From positions 29,050 to 85,094 of the forward strand of contig JAFDZU010000014.1 in assembly GCA_018266765.1 (NCBI GenBank): a DNA stretch of 56,045 nucleotides, in the 5' to 3' direction. Shown here piece by piece: positions 25,501 to 34,533 of the stretch (positions are counted from its first letter, which is position 1; each line of letters opens with the position of its first letter). Under the pieces are notes generated by a model. The model was given only the letters and a program-made list of their open reading frames with translations. It was not told the origin of the DNA and ran no database searches. Made by a program: the position numbers and the translations under genes. Source of the stretch: Bacteroidota bacterium. GTDB taxonomy: Bacteria > Bacteroidota > Ignavibacteria > Kapaibacteriales > UBA961.

Positions 25501-28500
25501 ACCAAGATATTTCTAATTGGTTGTATCTTTTATAAGTTGTATCACCATCTTTTATTTGTCCATTGGCATTAATATCTAATGCCCAACGAGGGTCATACAT
25601 AAAATTTGAATCTATCGCTGAAATTACAAATATAGAGTCGCGACCTTTTTTGTTTGGATCTGGGGTTCTGTTGTAATTTTCATCTTCTTCTACAAAAATC
25701 TTATTCTTATAAGAACTGAAATATATTGGACTTACTTTGGGATTTTCAACAGCTATTTTATTACCAGTCAATATTGGTGGTGGATTCGAAGTACTTATTC
25801 TAAATCCTAAACCTTTATCTATAGCTGTGTCAACACCTTCTCTCCAAAGCACAGTTCTTGATATAACTCTTACAAAGTCACCTGGACGAACCGGTAAAGT
25901 ATTCCAACGCTCACCTGCAAAACTTGTAACTATTGTATCTGTACCATTTGCTAAAGATGCAGGCATACTAGGACGATTTGAATATACTACCTTTTGACCA
26001 TTTGCATAGAGAATACCACGTTTATTAAGTGCAGAAGATAAACTCATATCATATTTTCTACCACCTAATGCTGATATATCTTCATTAAATGCTGTATCTG
26101 CTAATCTCGGCAATAATGTTTCAGTTCCACCAAAATTGTAAAGACCTTCATAAGTTCTACGAACACGAGCACTTGTTCCTGTTCTATCTGCAGAATCTGG
26201 AACAAAATCTACTCTTCCACGAAGTATTTCTTTAGGATAAACACCATCATTATTTAATGTTTGTGCATCTGTAAATTGACTCATGTTAACTCTTATATAG
26301 TCTCCAGTTGAGTCGTTAATTACAAAGAACACAGAACTGTTTAATGTAGTCGGATCATCATTATTAAAATTAATATCTTCACCTTGATATTTCGCTCTTG
26401 CTTCTAAGAACAATGGGTAACCAATTGGATGACTGAGTTCATTAGTTCTATAATCAGGAGCAAACTCAGTTTGAAGTCTTCTTAATTGTCTCCACAGTAC
26501 ATTTTCTTTATTCGTTGCATAATTCAACGAATCTGTATCAAACGGATTTCTCGTTAATCTACGTACATATTTATTAAATGAAGATTTTGTAGAGTTACTA
26601 TATCTTTGAAGTTTTGGAGGAATTCCAACTGAGAAGTCTTCAATCGGTGACATTCTTCTAGCAGAATAATCTGCAGTCTTCATATCTGTACCTTTATCGA
26701 AGAAATCGTAAATACGACCTTCCATCAAAAGTGTATCTGGAATTTTACCAATTTGAATTGGTGTATATGTATAACCCGGGAAACCATTTTGTTCAAAAGG
26801 TCCTTGTTGAGTATCATCAGTTCTATTTGCTCTTAAGAATCTCATGTGAGTTTGTCCATTGCCTTGTATAAAGAAAGATTCTTGAATTCCTCCGTTTACA
26901 AAACCTGGCTGAGATGTTTTGATAATTGTATTAACATTACCTTGTGTTACACCCCAATAATTTCCTCTCAATGTGTCAACACCACCAAAACCTATACCTA
27001 CACCACCAGCCAACACACTTTTCGAATTTGGAGCATCGGGAAGTCTAATAATAAATCTAGCGTCATTATCGTAGATTGAATTCGCTGCAATATTAAAAGC
27101 TGTCCAAGGAATAGGCCCAATCATATCTCCATACATTGTAGCACCAGCTAAATCACTTGAAGCAGGATTGTCTGGAGTTATAAACGGACCTTTTATAACA
27201 TCCTGACTTCTACCTACAGGTGAAGTTGCTTTATTTGATGTAATCAAACATCTTGTCAATACAACTTTTAAATCATAATTATCTGAGTATATAGCTGATC
27301 CAGTATAAGCTGTATTATTTTGAATTCTTACTCTATTCATAAATATAGAGTCTGTTCTATATCTTCTTTGAAGAGTTACACTATCTAAAATAAACACCGC
27401 TCCACCAAGTCCAACTCCATTTTCTCTCAATCCATTTCCTAACACATCTCGAACAAATCCAGGGTGGAATCTTTTAATATCGATTGAGTTTGCACCCATC
27501 TGAGTTGTACCACTTCCTAATAATCTTGAATCTGGATTAGGTTCAGCAACATTATTATAAAATCTAGTTAAACTTCTTACATCTGCTGAAACTGCTGCAA
27601 TTTTTCTATTATCATACAAACTGTCATTTGAAATATAGCCAGTTGCTGTACCATTTGGAAGAATTGTAAGCTGATCTGCATCAGTTATAAAAAATCTTTT
27701 TGAAGAAGTACGAGGATGTATCATCGCTATAGCACCACCATTACTATTAAAAGCGCGATTATTGGTAAACTCAACACCTTTAACAACATTTAAATCTCCG
27801 TTCATTGAGTAAACTGCTCCACCACCTCTTACTTGTTTTAACATCTCTACACTTGTCGAAGGGGCGAATTCTCCTGTCACATTATCAATAAACTGGGTTC
27901 TTACTAATCTAATATACCGTTGCTCAATTGGCACCGGTGGCTCTATACTCGGCAAATGGATTGCTATTGCTCCACCTGAAAATCCTGACTTATTGTTCGC
28001 AAACCGAACACTAAATCCTGTACCATAAGCCTGTGCCAAAGGAAGATCATTTATAAATCCGCCTGCACCATATGAAGTCATATTTCTTTTTGTATACACT
28101 GCTCCACCATGAGCTAAAGCTGTGTTATTTTCAAAGGTGATTCTTCTACCATAATCTCTAAGTCTAGGATTAGGTATATCGGATCCGCCTATAATAGGAG
28201 AAGGACGAGGATCTGTGTTACCATCAACATACACTGCACCACCTGAACCTGCTCTATTATTTAAAAATTCTGTTGCTAGACTTGGATGTCCTCGTAATTG
28301 CAAACGTCCTAATGTATTCTCATGAAAAATAGCTCCACCCAATGCATATTGTTCACTATTGCTGTTTACTTGATATGGAGTTTCTGCATAGTTGTTTCTA
28401 AATGATCCATTAACAATCAACGATGTATACTTTCCAATATACAATGCTCCACCTTTTGCACCTCTTGAATTTGGAGAAGATTGGCGGTTTAATGCATAAT

Positions 28501-30019
28501 TATTAGAAAAATTTACAAAATCTTTAGAACCAAAATTTATAAAACCAAATGGTCCTGCAGCAACTCTTATACTATCATTTACACCTAAACCAATTTCAAT
28601 TTTTCTATTCTCGTCTAATTCTCTACCTGCAATCACCAACGCCCCACCAAACGCCTCGTTTTTCCATGATTGAGATTGCAATGCAGCCGGTCTATTCGTA
28701 TCAGTTACAACTCTATTCCCATTGATTCTTAATGTATCAATATCCGATACGATTACTCTGTTATTATCAAAATTTAACTGACGAACTCTTCCTAAATAAA
28801 TAGCAAGTCTTGCGTCATCAACTTTTTGACGACGTGAATCTGAATTTGAAACTGCCGGTTCAGCTCCTGCATTATCTAATTCACTTAATCGAATTACTGT
28901 TTGTGCTATTGTACTTCCATCTCCTTCTGTCATTGCCGGATTTTTATCCAAAAATGCATAGTTAGTTATACCTAAACCAGCTGTGTCTGGATATACACCG
29001 GTTCCAGCTGGCGCTTGTAACATTTGGAGAGCCCCACCTCTAAAACGTGCTTGATTGTTTGTAAAATTACATCCTATCAACCATGTCCGTGCCGAAAAAC
29101 TGGTAAGAGCTCCACCAGCACCATTAGTGAGTTTATTCATTTCTTGATTCAACGCAGTAAAAGCAGACTTCAACGAAGGTGCAACTGTTGCTGTATCATA
29201 GATTACCCTACCGTCAACAGTAGTATCTTTTTTAAAGTCTTTAAAATCTACATCTCTAAAAAACGCTGCTCGAGCACCTGGCAGTACAATTATATGTCCC
29301 CACTCACGAGAATAATCATTTATCGGTTGACCTCTAAAAACTATCTTTTTTGATGCAGCACTTACTGGAATATTCGGTGTAACACCGAATAATCTTCTCC
29401 ATTGTTGAAAACGGATTATATCATCTGTCAACCACAATCTCGATGCAGTGTACATAATCGCTCTCATTGGCGAAATTACTACTTTGTTACTTCCGGGCCC
29501 AGGTAAACTAGCTCCGCTTGTAAGGTTCTCAATTTTCTTCGTTATAGTATCTAATACAACATTGAATATATAGTTGTATTTACCATAACCACTTGGGTTG
29601 GCAAAGTTACCTGGATATGTCAACGCACCCTGTATCGTAGGCTCATTAAAATTTGTTTCTTGAACCACCGCTGAATTAAGAAAATATCTTGGATCACTAT
29701 ACTCTAGCAACCCAATAGAACTTGGAGGTGTACCGTTATATGCAGCACTCAATCTACTGTCTGCAATAATACGTCCACCTACTGAATCAATCATTCTGCC
29801 GTTATCTAAAAAGACAACCTCTGTACCGGGCTCTATAATCAATGTACCGGCGATTGTGTACGTACCATTTACCTGATACACACTATCTTGAAGAAATATT
29901 CGCACCTCATTTGGAGCAATACGTCCCGCCACCTGCACACGAGGTTTTTGCGCAAAACCCACAGACACAGCTAGGGTTAACGCAATCAAAAGAGTGCTTA
30001 AACGAAACCAACGTTGCAT
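22517..30019 (-). CDS. Giant T9SS-sorted beta-helix surface protein, 2500 aa
   Basis: Signal peptide (STLLIALTLAVSVGFAQ), then a right-handed beta-helix with polymorphic-outer-membrane-protein-like repeats from about residue 300 to 900: many F.NN.A..GGA[LVI] units (for example FTNNQARFRGGALQM, FLNNRAGSGGAVYVDG, FTNNRAFNSNGGAIAM). The middle is long and mostly unassigned. Near residue 2000 an Ig/cadherin-like segment contains INPISGLLYGTPG. The shared cluster module lies near 2230-2330 (FELPPIPPRDVFDARW, YPVTISWNRDDVP, GNFFGYNMKTG). It ends in a T9SS type A domain (CTPNPSSGLTNITINIP, last residues RMMLVR). A strong ribosome site (GGAGG) precedes ATG 30019. Likely an adhesin or cell-surface structural protein. 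Confidence 0.9.
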   Translation of the reverse strand: MQRWFRLSTLLIALTLAVSVGFAQKPRVQVAGRIAPNEVRIFLQDSVYQVNGTYTIAGTLIIEPGTEVVFLDNGRMIDSVGGRIIADSRLSAAYNGTPPSSIGLLEYSDPRYFLNSAVVQETNFNEPTIQGALTYPGNFANPSGYGKYNYIFNVVLDTITKKIENLTSGASLPGPGSNKVVISPMRAIMYTASRLWLTDDIIRFQQWRRLFGVTPNIPVSAASKKIVFRGQPINDYSREWGHIIVLPGARAAFFRDVDFKDFKKDTTVDGRVIYDTATVAPSLKSAFTALNQEMNKLTNGAGGALTSFSARTWLIGCNFTNNQARFRGGALQMLQAPAGTGVYPDTAGLGITNYAFLDKNPAMTEGDGSTIAQTVIRLSELDNAGAEPAVSNSDSRRQKVDDARLAIYLGRVRQLNFDNNRVIVSDIDTLRINGNRVVTDTNRPAALQSQSWKNEAFGGALVIAGRELDENRKIEIGLGVNDSIRVAAGPFGFINFGSKDFVNFSNNYALNRQSSPNSRGAKGGALYIGKYTSLIVNGSFRNNYAETPYQVNSNSEQYALGGAIFHENTLGRLQLRGHPSLATEFLNNRAGSGGAVYVDGNTDPRPSPIIGGSDIPNPRLRDYGRRITFENNTALAHGGAVYTKRNMTSYGAGGFINDLPLAQAYGTGFSVRFANNKSGFSGGAIAIHLPSIEPPVPIEQRYIRLVRTQFIDNVTGEFAPSTSVEMLKQVRGGGAVYSMNGDLNVVKGVEFTNNRAFNSNGGAIAMIHPRTSSKRFFITDADQLTILPNGTATGYISNDSLYDNRKIAAVSADVRSLTRFYNNVAEPNPDSRLLGSGTTQMGANSIDIKRFHPGFVRDVLGNGLRENGVGLGGAVFILDSVTLQRRYRTDSIFMNRVRIQNNTAYTGSAIYSDNYDLKVVLTRCLITSNKATSPVGRSQDVIKGPFITPDNPASSDLAGATMYGDMIGPIPWTAFNIAANSIYDNDARFIIRLPDAPNSKSVLAGGVGIGFGGVDTLRGNYWGVTQGNVNTIIKTSQPGFVNGGIQESFFIQGNGQTHMRFLRANRTDDTQQGPFEQNGFPGYTYTPIQIGKIPDTLLMEGRIYDFFDKGTDMKTADYSARRMSPIEDFSVGIPPKLQRYSNSTKSSFNKYVRRLTRNPFDTDSLNYATNKENVLWRQLRRLQTEFAPDYRTNELSHPIGYPLFLEARAKYQGEDINFNNDDPTTLNSSVFFVINDSTGDYIRVNMSQFTDAQTLNNDGVYPKEILRGRVDFVPDSADRTGTSARVRRTYEGLYNFGGTETLLPRLADTAFNEDISALGGRKYDMSLSSALNKRGILYANGQKVVYSNRPSMPASLANGTDTIVTSFAGERWNTLPVRPGDFVRVISRTVLWREGVDTAIDKGLGFRISTSNPPPILTGNKIAVENPKVSPIYFSSYKNKIFVEEDENYNRTPDPNKKGRDSIFVISAIDSNFMYDPRWALDINANGQIKDGDTTYKRYNQLEISWFPLYVGQYGDTIRDVFANKLTALRRWIKADTIWPTTNPNKATSPRTLNPAYYGGRGVVELKGKPSNPYVVPGGEWMEVVVKNYSSNGRYVDALKNILLRLATDSAGKRIDSSYPSQAFITDTLSKFIYLYPSYFHAQKYDSDTALNLPINARYLNQDTLNFGSTDSSVYRFMVFVMDSLPVFARVERPSANCRLGTQQLLVASVTDKLRFYADFNTDDEKEDSVAANRENWDFRYGKTSYAFLSKSMRTTPGDTAIDQLYQIRPNWLMDQYMFRESVLLGDKANITIESRTDTMYATKVRILVNGFKDTLDVNIFQTDSIVTDVNLIKNYAGSKVIKRDTIIDIYNKLDNNGNVILDKIKNEYVKDTSVYLVDHVFAYPDKFGSDFTGRGVANVRIPRAEALNLLKPGSPADQANGGLNTDTLITLVVNDGHGGISYLTKRVFVNVSPQILTTDLNKAKEGTDYNVDLLNRPRKIAYFDPNFGQAQTFRLLYSTDPDTLIAKDPCFKEAGFWDVRRVKKTPQWLKINPISGLLYGTPGIKDAPRSRALGNPDTVTVLLTDAGGLTDVKTLILEVDSLNHAPKLLTAPIVRCIGDGDVYVDTLFAQDLDLLREKPWWDTTSNFDPIIEEVTLTIISPSGTNLVIEPATIRGTKTDTTHKVIIRSNGPFTYPANAVQDGKMTIKVQITDGEVTRVLEYKLNISDPTDFIVPVTVSNNTTLGAFQVLYFGTAKNATTGEKADELGRLDSNYCEFELPPIPPRDVFDARWTIALRNGIIRNIFPQAVPKDANTATYKARFQAGNITGNLSAAYPVTISWNRDDVPAKTDNKKNPSGASWWIRDNISNGNFFGYNMKTGVGGHSSTIVDYASQGSVSTISVNKDDIDGFIIVYDFISGVDTPETGMPTTYELSECTPNPSSGLTNITINIPTASKVKVEVYDAMGNKVKTLIDGYYNAGKAEINWDSKNDSGLNMSTGVYFVKMTSGAFSTAQRMMLVR

Positions 30020-30109
30020 AATACCTCCGTTTGGATGAATAAAATTGTAATAATTTAACTTTATGTTTTACTTTATTTTTGTCTTAATAAAAAGGATTCA
30101 CAGGCGCAC

Positions 30110-30832
30110 TTACTCAATTATCATGCCAAGTCGAGTTAAGCCACACTTGGCCTCTGTCTCGTATTCAGCAATGTTTAGTTTAATAATTTCTCTGTATAAC
30201 TTCTCTGCTTTCTCTTTATTTCCTATTTTTTCAAAGTTCATTGCAGCATACAAATAATATTTTGCTTGTAATGAAGGTTGTTTTGATAAATTTGCTGCTT
30301 TTTCAAAGTGTTCAGCTGAGGCAGAATTTTCATTTTTTGATTCTTCGCAAATAGCTAAACCAGCATTTGAAGATATAACTACGTCTACAGACTCACTCCC
30401 CAAGCCTTTTCTAAAGTAATCGGCTGCAGTCACATAGTCTTTCTTCGCTACAAGTGCATTCCCTGCATAAATTGCTGCTACTTCGCCATTTTCTGTACTG
30501 CCATATTGGTCAACAATTTCTTTTAAACCAATAACCGCATTACCTCGAACCAATTTGTTTTTATCTCCTGACAATGCCTTATCATAGTCACCATTTTCAT
30601 AATAAGTCATAACTCTTGACAAGGCAACTGATGCTTCAAGTTCTTTAGATTCATTTGACTTATTATATATTACCATACCTATTATAGCTATAACCACTAT
30701 ACCTATTATGATAAGAATTTGTTTTAAATTTTTTTGAACATTGTTACTGATAAAATTTCCTTTTAAAGGTATTTCATCTTGAATTCCAATTTCTTGTATA
30801 TCGAATTCCGCAGTTTCTTCTTTATTTGCCAT
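30110..30832 (-). CDS. Membrane-anchored TPR protein
   Basis: A 240-aa protein with a cytoplasmic N-terminus, one membrane helix at about residues 39-56 (ILIIIGIVVIAIIGMVIY) and a tetratricopeptide-repeat region (AAIYAGNALVAKKDYVTAAD, AEHFEKAANLSKQPSLQAKY, KAEKLYREIIKL). The layout resembles YfgM-type or other single-span TPR proteins that assist envelope protein assembly. It lies 90 bp before the 2500-aa secreted protein gene on the same strand, so cotranscription is possible. Confidence 0.82.
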   Translation of the reverse strand: MANKEETAEFDIQEIGIQDEIPLKGNFISNNVQKNLKQILIIIGIVVIAIIGMVIYNKSNESKELEASVALSRVMTYYENGDYDKALSGDKNKLVRGNAVIGLKEIVDQYGSTENGEVAAIYAGNALVAKKDYVTAADYFRKGLGSESVDVVISSNAGLAICEESKNENSASAEHFEKAANLSKQPSLQAKYYLYAAMNFEKIGNKEKAEKLYREIIKLNIAEYETEAKCGLTRLGMIIE

Positions 30833-30950
30833 CTTATTTGATTAGTAAATTGAATGTGATTTTAATGTATCAGTCTCTATTTAAAGTAAAAGTATCCTTT
30901 GGATTTTAAATCTTCTTAATTCCATTATTCCCTTTGGCATTATCCGAGCG

Positions 30951-31024
30951 TGCGCCCGAAGGGAGTCGAACCCCCAACCTTTGGAACCGGAATCCAACGC
31001 TCTATCCGGTTGAGCTACGGGCGC
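30951..31024 (-). tRNA. tRNA-Arg (CCG)
   Basis: The minus-strand cloverleaf has acceptor GCGCCCG/CGGGCGC, D arm GCTC/GAGC, anticodon stem TTGGA/TCCAA with loop TTCCGGT (anticodon CCG, codon CGG) and a T loop TTCGACT. The discriminator base is A; CCA is not encoded, so the CCA-adding enzyme at 54361 would be needed. Confidence 0.95.
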
Positions 31025-31037
31025 ATTTATTTTTACA

Positions 31038-31183
31038 TATTCCACAGAATCCCACAAATATAGTATTACTTTAGCAAAATACCAATGAAAAACTTTTACA
31101 AATCCACACTTTACTTTTTGAATTTGTAAAAAATCTTTAATTTTAACGTGCCACGTTTTCCACACTGTCAGATTATTTCCACA
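31038..31183. promoter_or_regulatory. DnaA-box-like cluster upstream of tRNA-Arg
   Basis: TATTCCACA (31038-31046), AAATCCACA (31100-31108), TTTTCCACA (31156-31164) and ATTTCCACA (31175-31183) all share the TCCACA core of DnaA boxes and point the same way, with TTTTCACAC just beyond. The region also holds the tRNA-Arg promoter. Matches to the full 9-mer are weaker than in the 48.8 kb cluster. Confidence 0.4.
31055..31085 (-). promoter_or_regulatory. Bacteroidota-type promoter of tRNA-Arg
   Basis: On the minus strand: TTG (31083-31085), 20 nt, then TATATTTG (31055-31062), an exact fit to TTG-N20-TAnnTTTG. The tRNA 5' end is about 30 nt downstream. Confidence 0.75.
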
Positions 31184-31219
31184 CTGTCTGTTTTCACACT
31201 AAAAGTTTATAATTTCTAT

Positions 31220-33373
31220 TCAATACTCTATAGTTTTTCTTAGCGCACCAATTATATCATTTTGATTTAAAAGAATCGCACTCTCTAACGCTTTAGCAAA
31301 GCCAACGGGAGTGTCCTTTGAGGCGACTCTTCCTACCGGAGCATCTAAATGTCTAAATAGTTCATTACTAATAGTTGCCGCTATTTCTCCACCTAAACCT
31401 CCTGTTAAGTAATGTTCGTGTGCAACAACAACTCGACTAGTCTTTTTTACAGATTCAAAAACCGTTTTTTTATCCCATGGAGCAAGTGAGCGTAAATCTA
31501 TAACTTCGGTTGATATACCTTCTTTTGATAATTCTTCAGCTGCCCGAAGTGAAATGTGGATTGCATTACCATAACTAATCAAACTTATATCTGTTCCTTG
31601 TCTACGAATTTTTGCTTTACCAAAAGGTATGATAAAATCTTCAGACGGTTCTGATGCCGAAGTAGGACGGTAGTTATAGAGAAATTTCGGTTCGAGATAC
31701 ATCGTAACTCCCTTAGAACGAATCGCATTTCTCATTAATCCTATTGCATCATCTGCAAACGCTGGGCAAACCACCCGAATTCCTGGGGTATGGGCAAAAA
31801 TAGCGTCCAAATTCTGAGAATGATATAAACCTCCCTGAATATAACCACCACTGGCAAGTCTGATTACAATATTCGGAGAAAACTGTCCTTTTGTTCTCCA
31901 AAAATCATGAGAACATTCAATAAATTGTTCCATTGCAGGCCAAAAATAATCTGCAAACTCAGCACCTTCAATAACAACACGGATATCTTCTCTATACCGA
32001 GAGAAGCCATTTGCCGTACCAACAATATAATCCTCGGCTATTGGAGCATTAAACACCCTGTCATTTCCAAATTCATCCAACAACCCTTTTGGTACATTAA
32101 AGATACCTTGCTTTTTTACAGATGCAACATCTTGTCCCCATAAAAATGTATTTGGATTCTTTTTAAATTCCTGCATCAAAGCTAAGTTTATTCCTTCACG
32201 GAAGGTAAGTTGTGGTTCATTAGGATTATTCACATATCTTGATTCAGAATTATCATCATATTCTATAACCGCTTCCGGCATTAAAAATAATTTATATGAT
32301 TCCGGTAATGGATCCGGTAATGGCTCAACTTTATCCGCTGCTGCAAATATTATTCGTTGGTTTTCAGCTTCAATCTCTTGAATTTGTTGCTCTTTTAGAA
32401 TTTTCTTTTCAATTAAGACCTCTCTAAACCGTACTAAAGGGTCTCTTAGTTTTATCTCATCAATTACTTCCTTTGGACGATACAGCTCCTGATTATCTGA
32501 ATTCGAATGTGAACCTATTCTATCACAATCAGCATGTACCATCGCTGGTCCGGCTCCGGATAACACATATTTCTTTGCTTCTTCCATTGCCCTAAATGAA
32601 TCGAAAGGGTCTCTTCCATCACAATTGATTATTTTCAGATACTTGAAACCTCTGAAATTATCAGATACTTGTACATTTGCAGTTTGTTCTTCTACTGGTA
32701 CAGAAATTCCATATTTATTATTTTGAATTACAAATATTATCGGTAATTTTTCACGTGAAGCACCATTTACTGCTTCATAAAAATATCCCTCAGAGCAAGC
32801 AGATTCACCTCCGGAATAAATTGCAACTTCATCTCCATTGTATTTCTTTATTGCTCTTGCTGTTCCCGCTGCATGTTGACAATGGTTTCCTGTACAAGAT
32901 GATCCGTTTTGAATTCGTATAGATGGCTTTGCAAAATGATTACTCATGTGCCGTCCACCACCTGCTACATCTGCATCTTTGCTGAGTCCGTTCAATATTA
33001 TTTCTTCTACGGTTAAACCTGCTGAGAGGCAAGTCATTAAATCCCGATAATACGGAAACAAGAAGTCTTTACTTTGGCGAAAAATCTGCCCTATAGCTAA
33101 TTGGATACCATCATGCCCAGCGAATGGCGCATGGTATGACCATCCCTTAGCCATCTTTAAATAGAGTGCGGCTTTTTCATCTAATCTTCGCCCCAAGTGC
33201 ATTAATTTATACCACTTAACAACAACAGAATTGTCAAATCCCATTAAGTCGAAAGCACTAAATGGTTTTACTTTTTTTGCTGTCGTGGTTTTTTGATTGA
33301 CTGCATTCTTAGTTGCTGTTTTCGTCTCGTTTTTCTTATTACTGTTTAATATTTCTTTTGACTTTACAGGCAT
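31220..33373 (-). CDS. Fused alpha/beta E1 subunit of a 2-oxo acid dehydrogenase
   Basis: A 717-aa single chain joining E1 alpha (about residues 50-370) and E1 beta (about 385-717). It is thiamine-diphosphate dependent and decarboxylates a 2-oxo acid before transfer to the lipoyl E2. The alpha part shows GRHMSNHFAKPSIRIQNGSS and the cofactor region YSGGESACSEGYFYEAVNG then KLPIIFVIQNNKYGISV; the usual GDG is here GGE. The beta part shows TFREGINLALMQEF, GANGF-like GTANGFSRYREDIRVVIEGA, and a C-terminal transketolase-type domain ending VAHEHYLTGGLGGEIAATIS. The next gene upstream on the same strand (49 bp) is ilvE, which favours branched-chain 2-oxo acids over pyruvate (inference). No E2 or E3 gene is in the window. 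Confidence 0.9.
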   Translation of the reverse strand: MPVKSKEILNSNKKNETKTATKNAVNQKTTTAKKVKPFSAFDLMGFDNSVVVKWYKLMHLGRRLDEKAALYLKMAKGWSYHAPFAGHDGIQLAIGQIFRQSKDFLFPYYRDLMTCLSAGLTVEEIILNGLSKDADVAGGGRHMSNHFAKPSIRIQNGSSCTGNHCQHAAGTARAIKKYNGDEVAIYSGGESACSEGYFYEAVNGASREKLPIIFVIQNNKYGISVPVEEQTANVQVSDNFRGFKYLKIINCDGRDPFDSFRAMEEAKKYVLSGAGPAMVHADCDRIGSHSNSDNQELYRPKEVIDEIKLRDPLVRFREVLIEKKILKEQQIQEIEAENQRIIFAAADKVEPLPDPLPESYKLFLMPEAVIEYDDNSESRYVNNPNEPQLTFREGINLALMQEFKKNPNTFLWGQDVASVKKQGIFNVPKGLLDEFGNDRVFNAPIAEDYIVGTANGFSRYREDIRVVIEGAEFADYFWPAMEQFIECSHDFWRTKGQFSPNIVIRLASGGYIQGGLYHSQNLDAIFAHTPGIRVVCPAFADDAIGLMRNAIRSKGVTMYLEPKFLYNYRPTSASEPSEDFIIPFGKAKIRRQGTDISLISYGNAIHISLRAAEELSKEGISTEVIDLRSLAPWDKKTVFESVKKTSRVVVAHEHYLTGGLGGEIAATISNELFRHLDAPVGRVASKDTPVGFAKALESAILLNQNDIIGALRKTIEY

Positions 33374-33422
33374 ATTCCTAACCCGTTAATTATTTTTAAA
33401 CTGTTATATTCATTACTCGTCA

Positions 33423-34370
33423 TCATTTTTTCTTTCTTTTTTGTTTGGGTTCTTCTATATATGTTAACCAACCATGAGGGTCATTTCCATTTTCAACAAC
33501 ATCAAAGAATTTTTGTTGAATTTGGCGGGTAATTTCACCAACTAATCCATCTTTTACTTTAATATTATCTACAGAACGAATCGGTGTTACTTCTACTGCC
33601 GTGCCTGAGAAAAATATTTCGTCCGCTAAATACAACATCGAACGTGGTATAGTTGTTTCAACAACCGGTACACCCAAATCTTTAGCTATTTGTATGACAC
33701 TTGCCCGGGTGATACCTTGTAGAATTGACGCACTCATTGGTGGAGTATAGATAGTTCCATCTTGAACAAAAAATATGTTTTCTCCACTACCTTCACTCAC
33801 ATTTCCTTGTCCATCCAATCCTATTCCTTCGGCATAACCATGATGAAGTGCTTCTATTCGAACTAATTGCGAATTAAGATAATTACCACCAGCTTTAGAT
33901 GCCGCAGGCATCGAATTATTCGACAACCGATTCCATGACGATACACAAACGTCTACACCTTGTTCTAACGCCTCTTTACCGAGATATTTCCCCCATTGCC
34001 AAGTACCAATTGCAGCTTCCATTGGACATTGGAGCGGATAAACACCCAATTCACCATAACCTCTATACACTATCGGGCGAATATAACATGCTTGCAAATT
34101 ATTTTTACTAACTAAATCTAACGATGCTTTGCAAATTTCTTCTTCACTATATGGCATTTCTCCATGGTAAATCTTTACAGACATCCTCAGACGATGTATA
34201 TGTTCCCGTAATCGGAAAATTGCTGTTCCGTGCTTCGTATGGTACGCTCTCATACCTTCAAACCAGCTCGAACCATAATGTATAACATGAGAAAGGACGT
34301 GAATTTTAGCATCGTCCCATTTGATGAACTTTCCGTTCATCCAGATAAACTCTGTTTTCGGCAGCGGCAT
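33423..34370 (-). CDS. ilvE: Branched-chain amino acid aminotransferase
   Basis: A 315-aa class IV PLP aminotransferase. It opens with WMNGKFIKWDDAKIHVLSHV and HYGSSWFEGMRAY, contains the PLP lysine in SKAGGNYLNSQL, and has GSGENIFFVQDG and LADEIFFSGTAVEVTPIRSV near the end, all hallmarks of IlvE. It interconverts Leu, Ile and Val with their 2-oxo acids. It lies 49 bp upstream of the E1 dehydrogenase gene, consistent with a branched-chain amino acid breakdown or branched fatty acid primer route, and 163 bp after gatB. Confidence 0.93.
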   Translation of the reverse strand: MPLPKTEFIWMNGKFIKWDDAKIHVLSHVIHYGSSWFEGMRAYHTKHGTAIFRLREHIHRLRMSVKIYHGEMPYSEEEICKASLDLVSKNNLQACYIRPIVYRGYGELGVYPLQCPMEAAIGTWQWGKYLGKEALEQGVDVCVSSWNRLSNNSMPAASKAGGNYLNSQLVRIEALHHGYAEGIGLDGQGNVSEGSGENIFFVQDGTIYTPPMSASILQGITRASVIQIAKDLGVPVVETTIPRSMLYLADEIFFSGTAVEVTPIRSVDNIKVKDGLVGEITRQIQQKFFDVVENGNDPHGWLTYIEEPKQKRKKK

Positions 34371-34533
34371 AGATTCTCCTGTAAATATTTAACACAATTG
34401 GTAACTATGTGAGCCGCGACCCGCTTCCCCCTTGCTGATGCAGCCAAAAACCTTATGCAAATTACAATACATTTCTATTATAGAACTCTAAATTTACTAT
34501 TAAACTTTGAACAAGTAAAGAAAATAGTAGTCT

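Noticed and set aside
22900-29900. Possible CRISPR or DNA tandem repeats in the giant gene
   Set aside because: The repetitive look comes from GGA[LVI]/FxNN protein repeats; no exact DNA repeat with regular spacing is seen.
30881-31165. Minus-strand frame of 94 codons
   Set aside because: It runs through the tRNA-Arg gene and has no protein-like character beyond the tRNA.
34371-34533. Possible RNA element between ilvE and gatB
   Set aside because: No convincing stem or promoter could be found.
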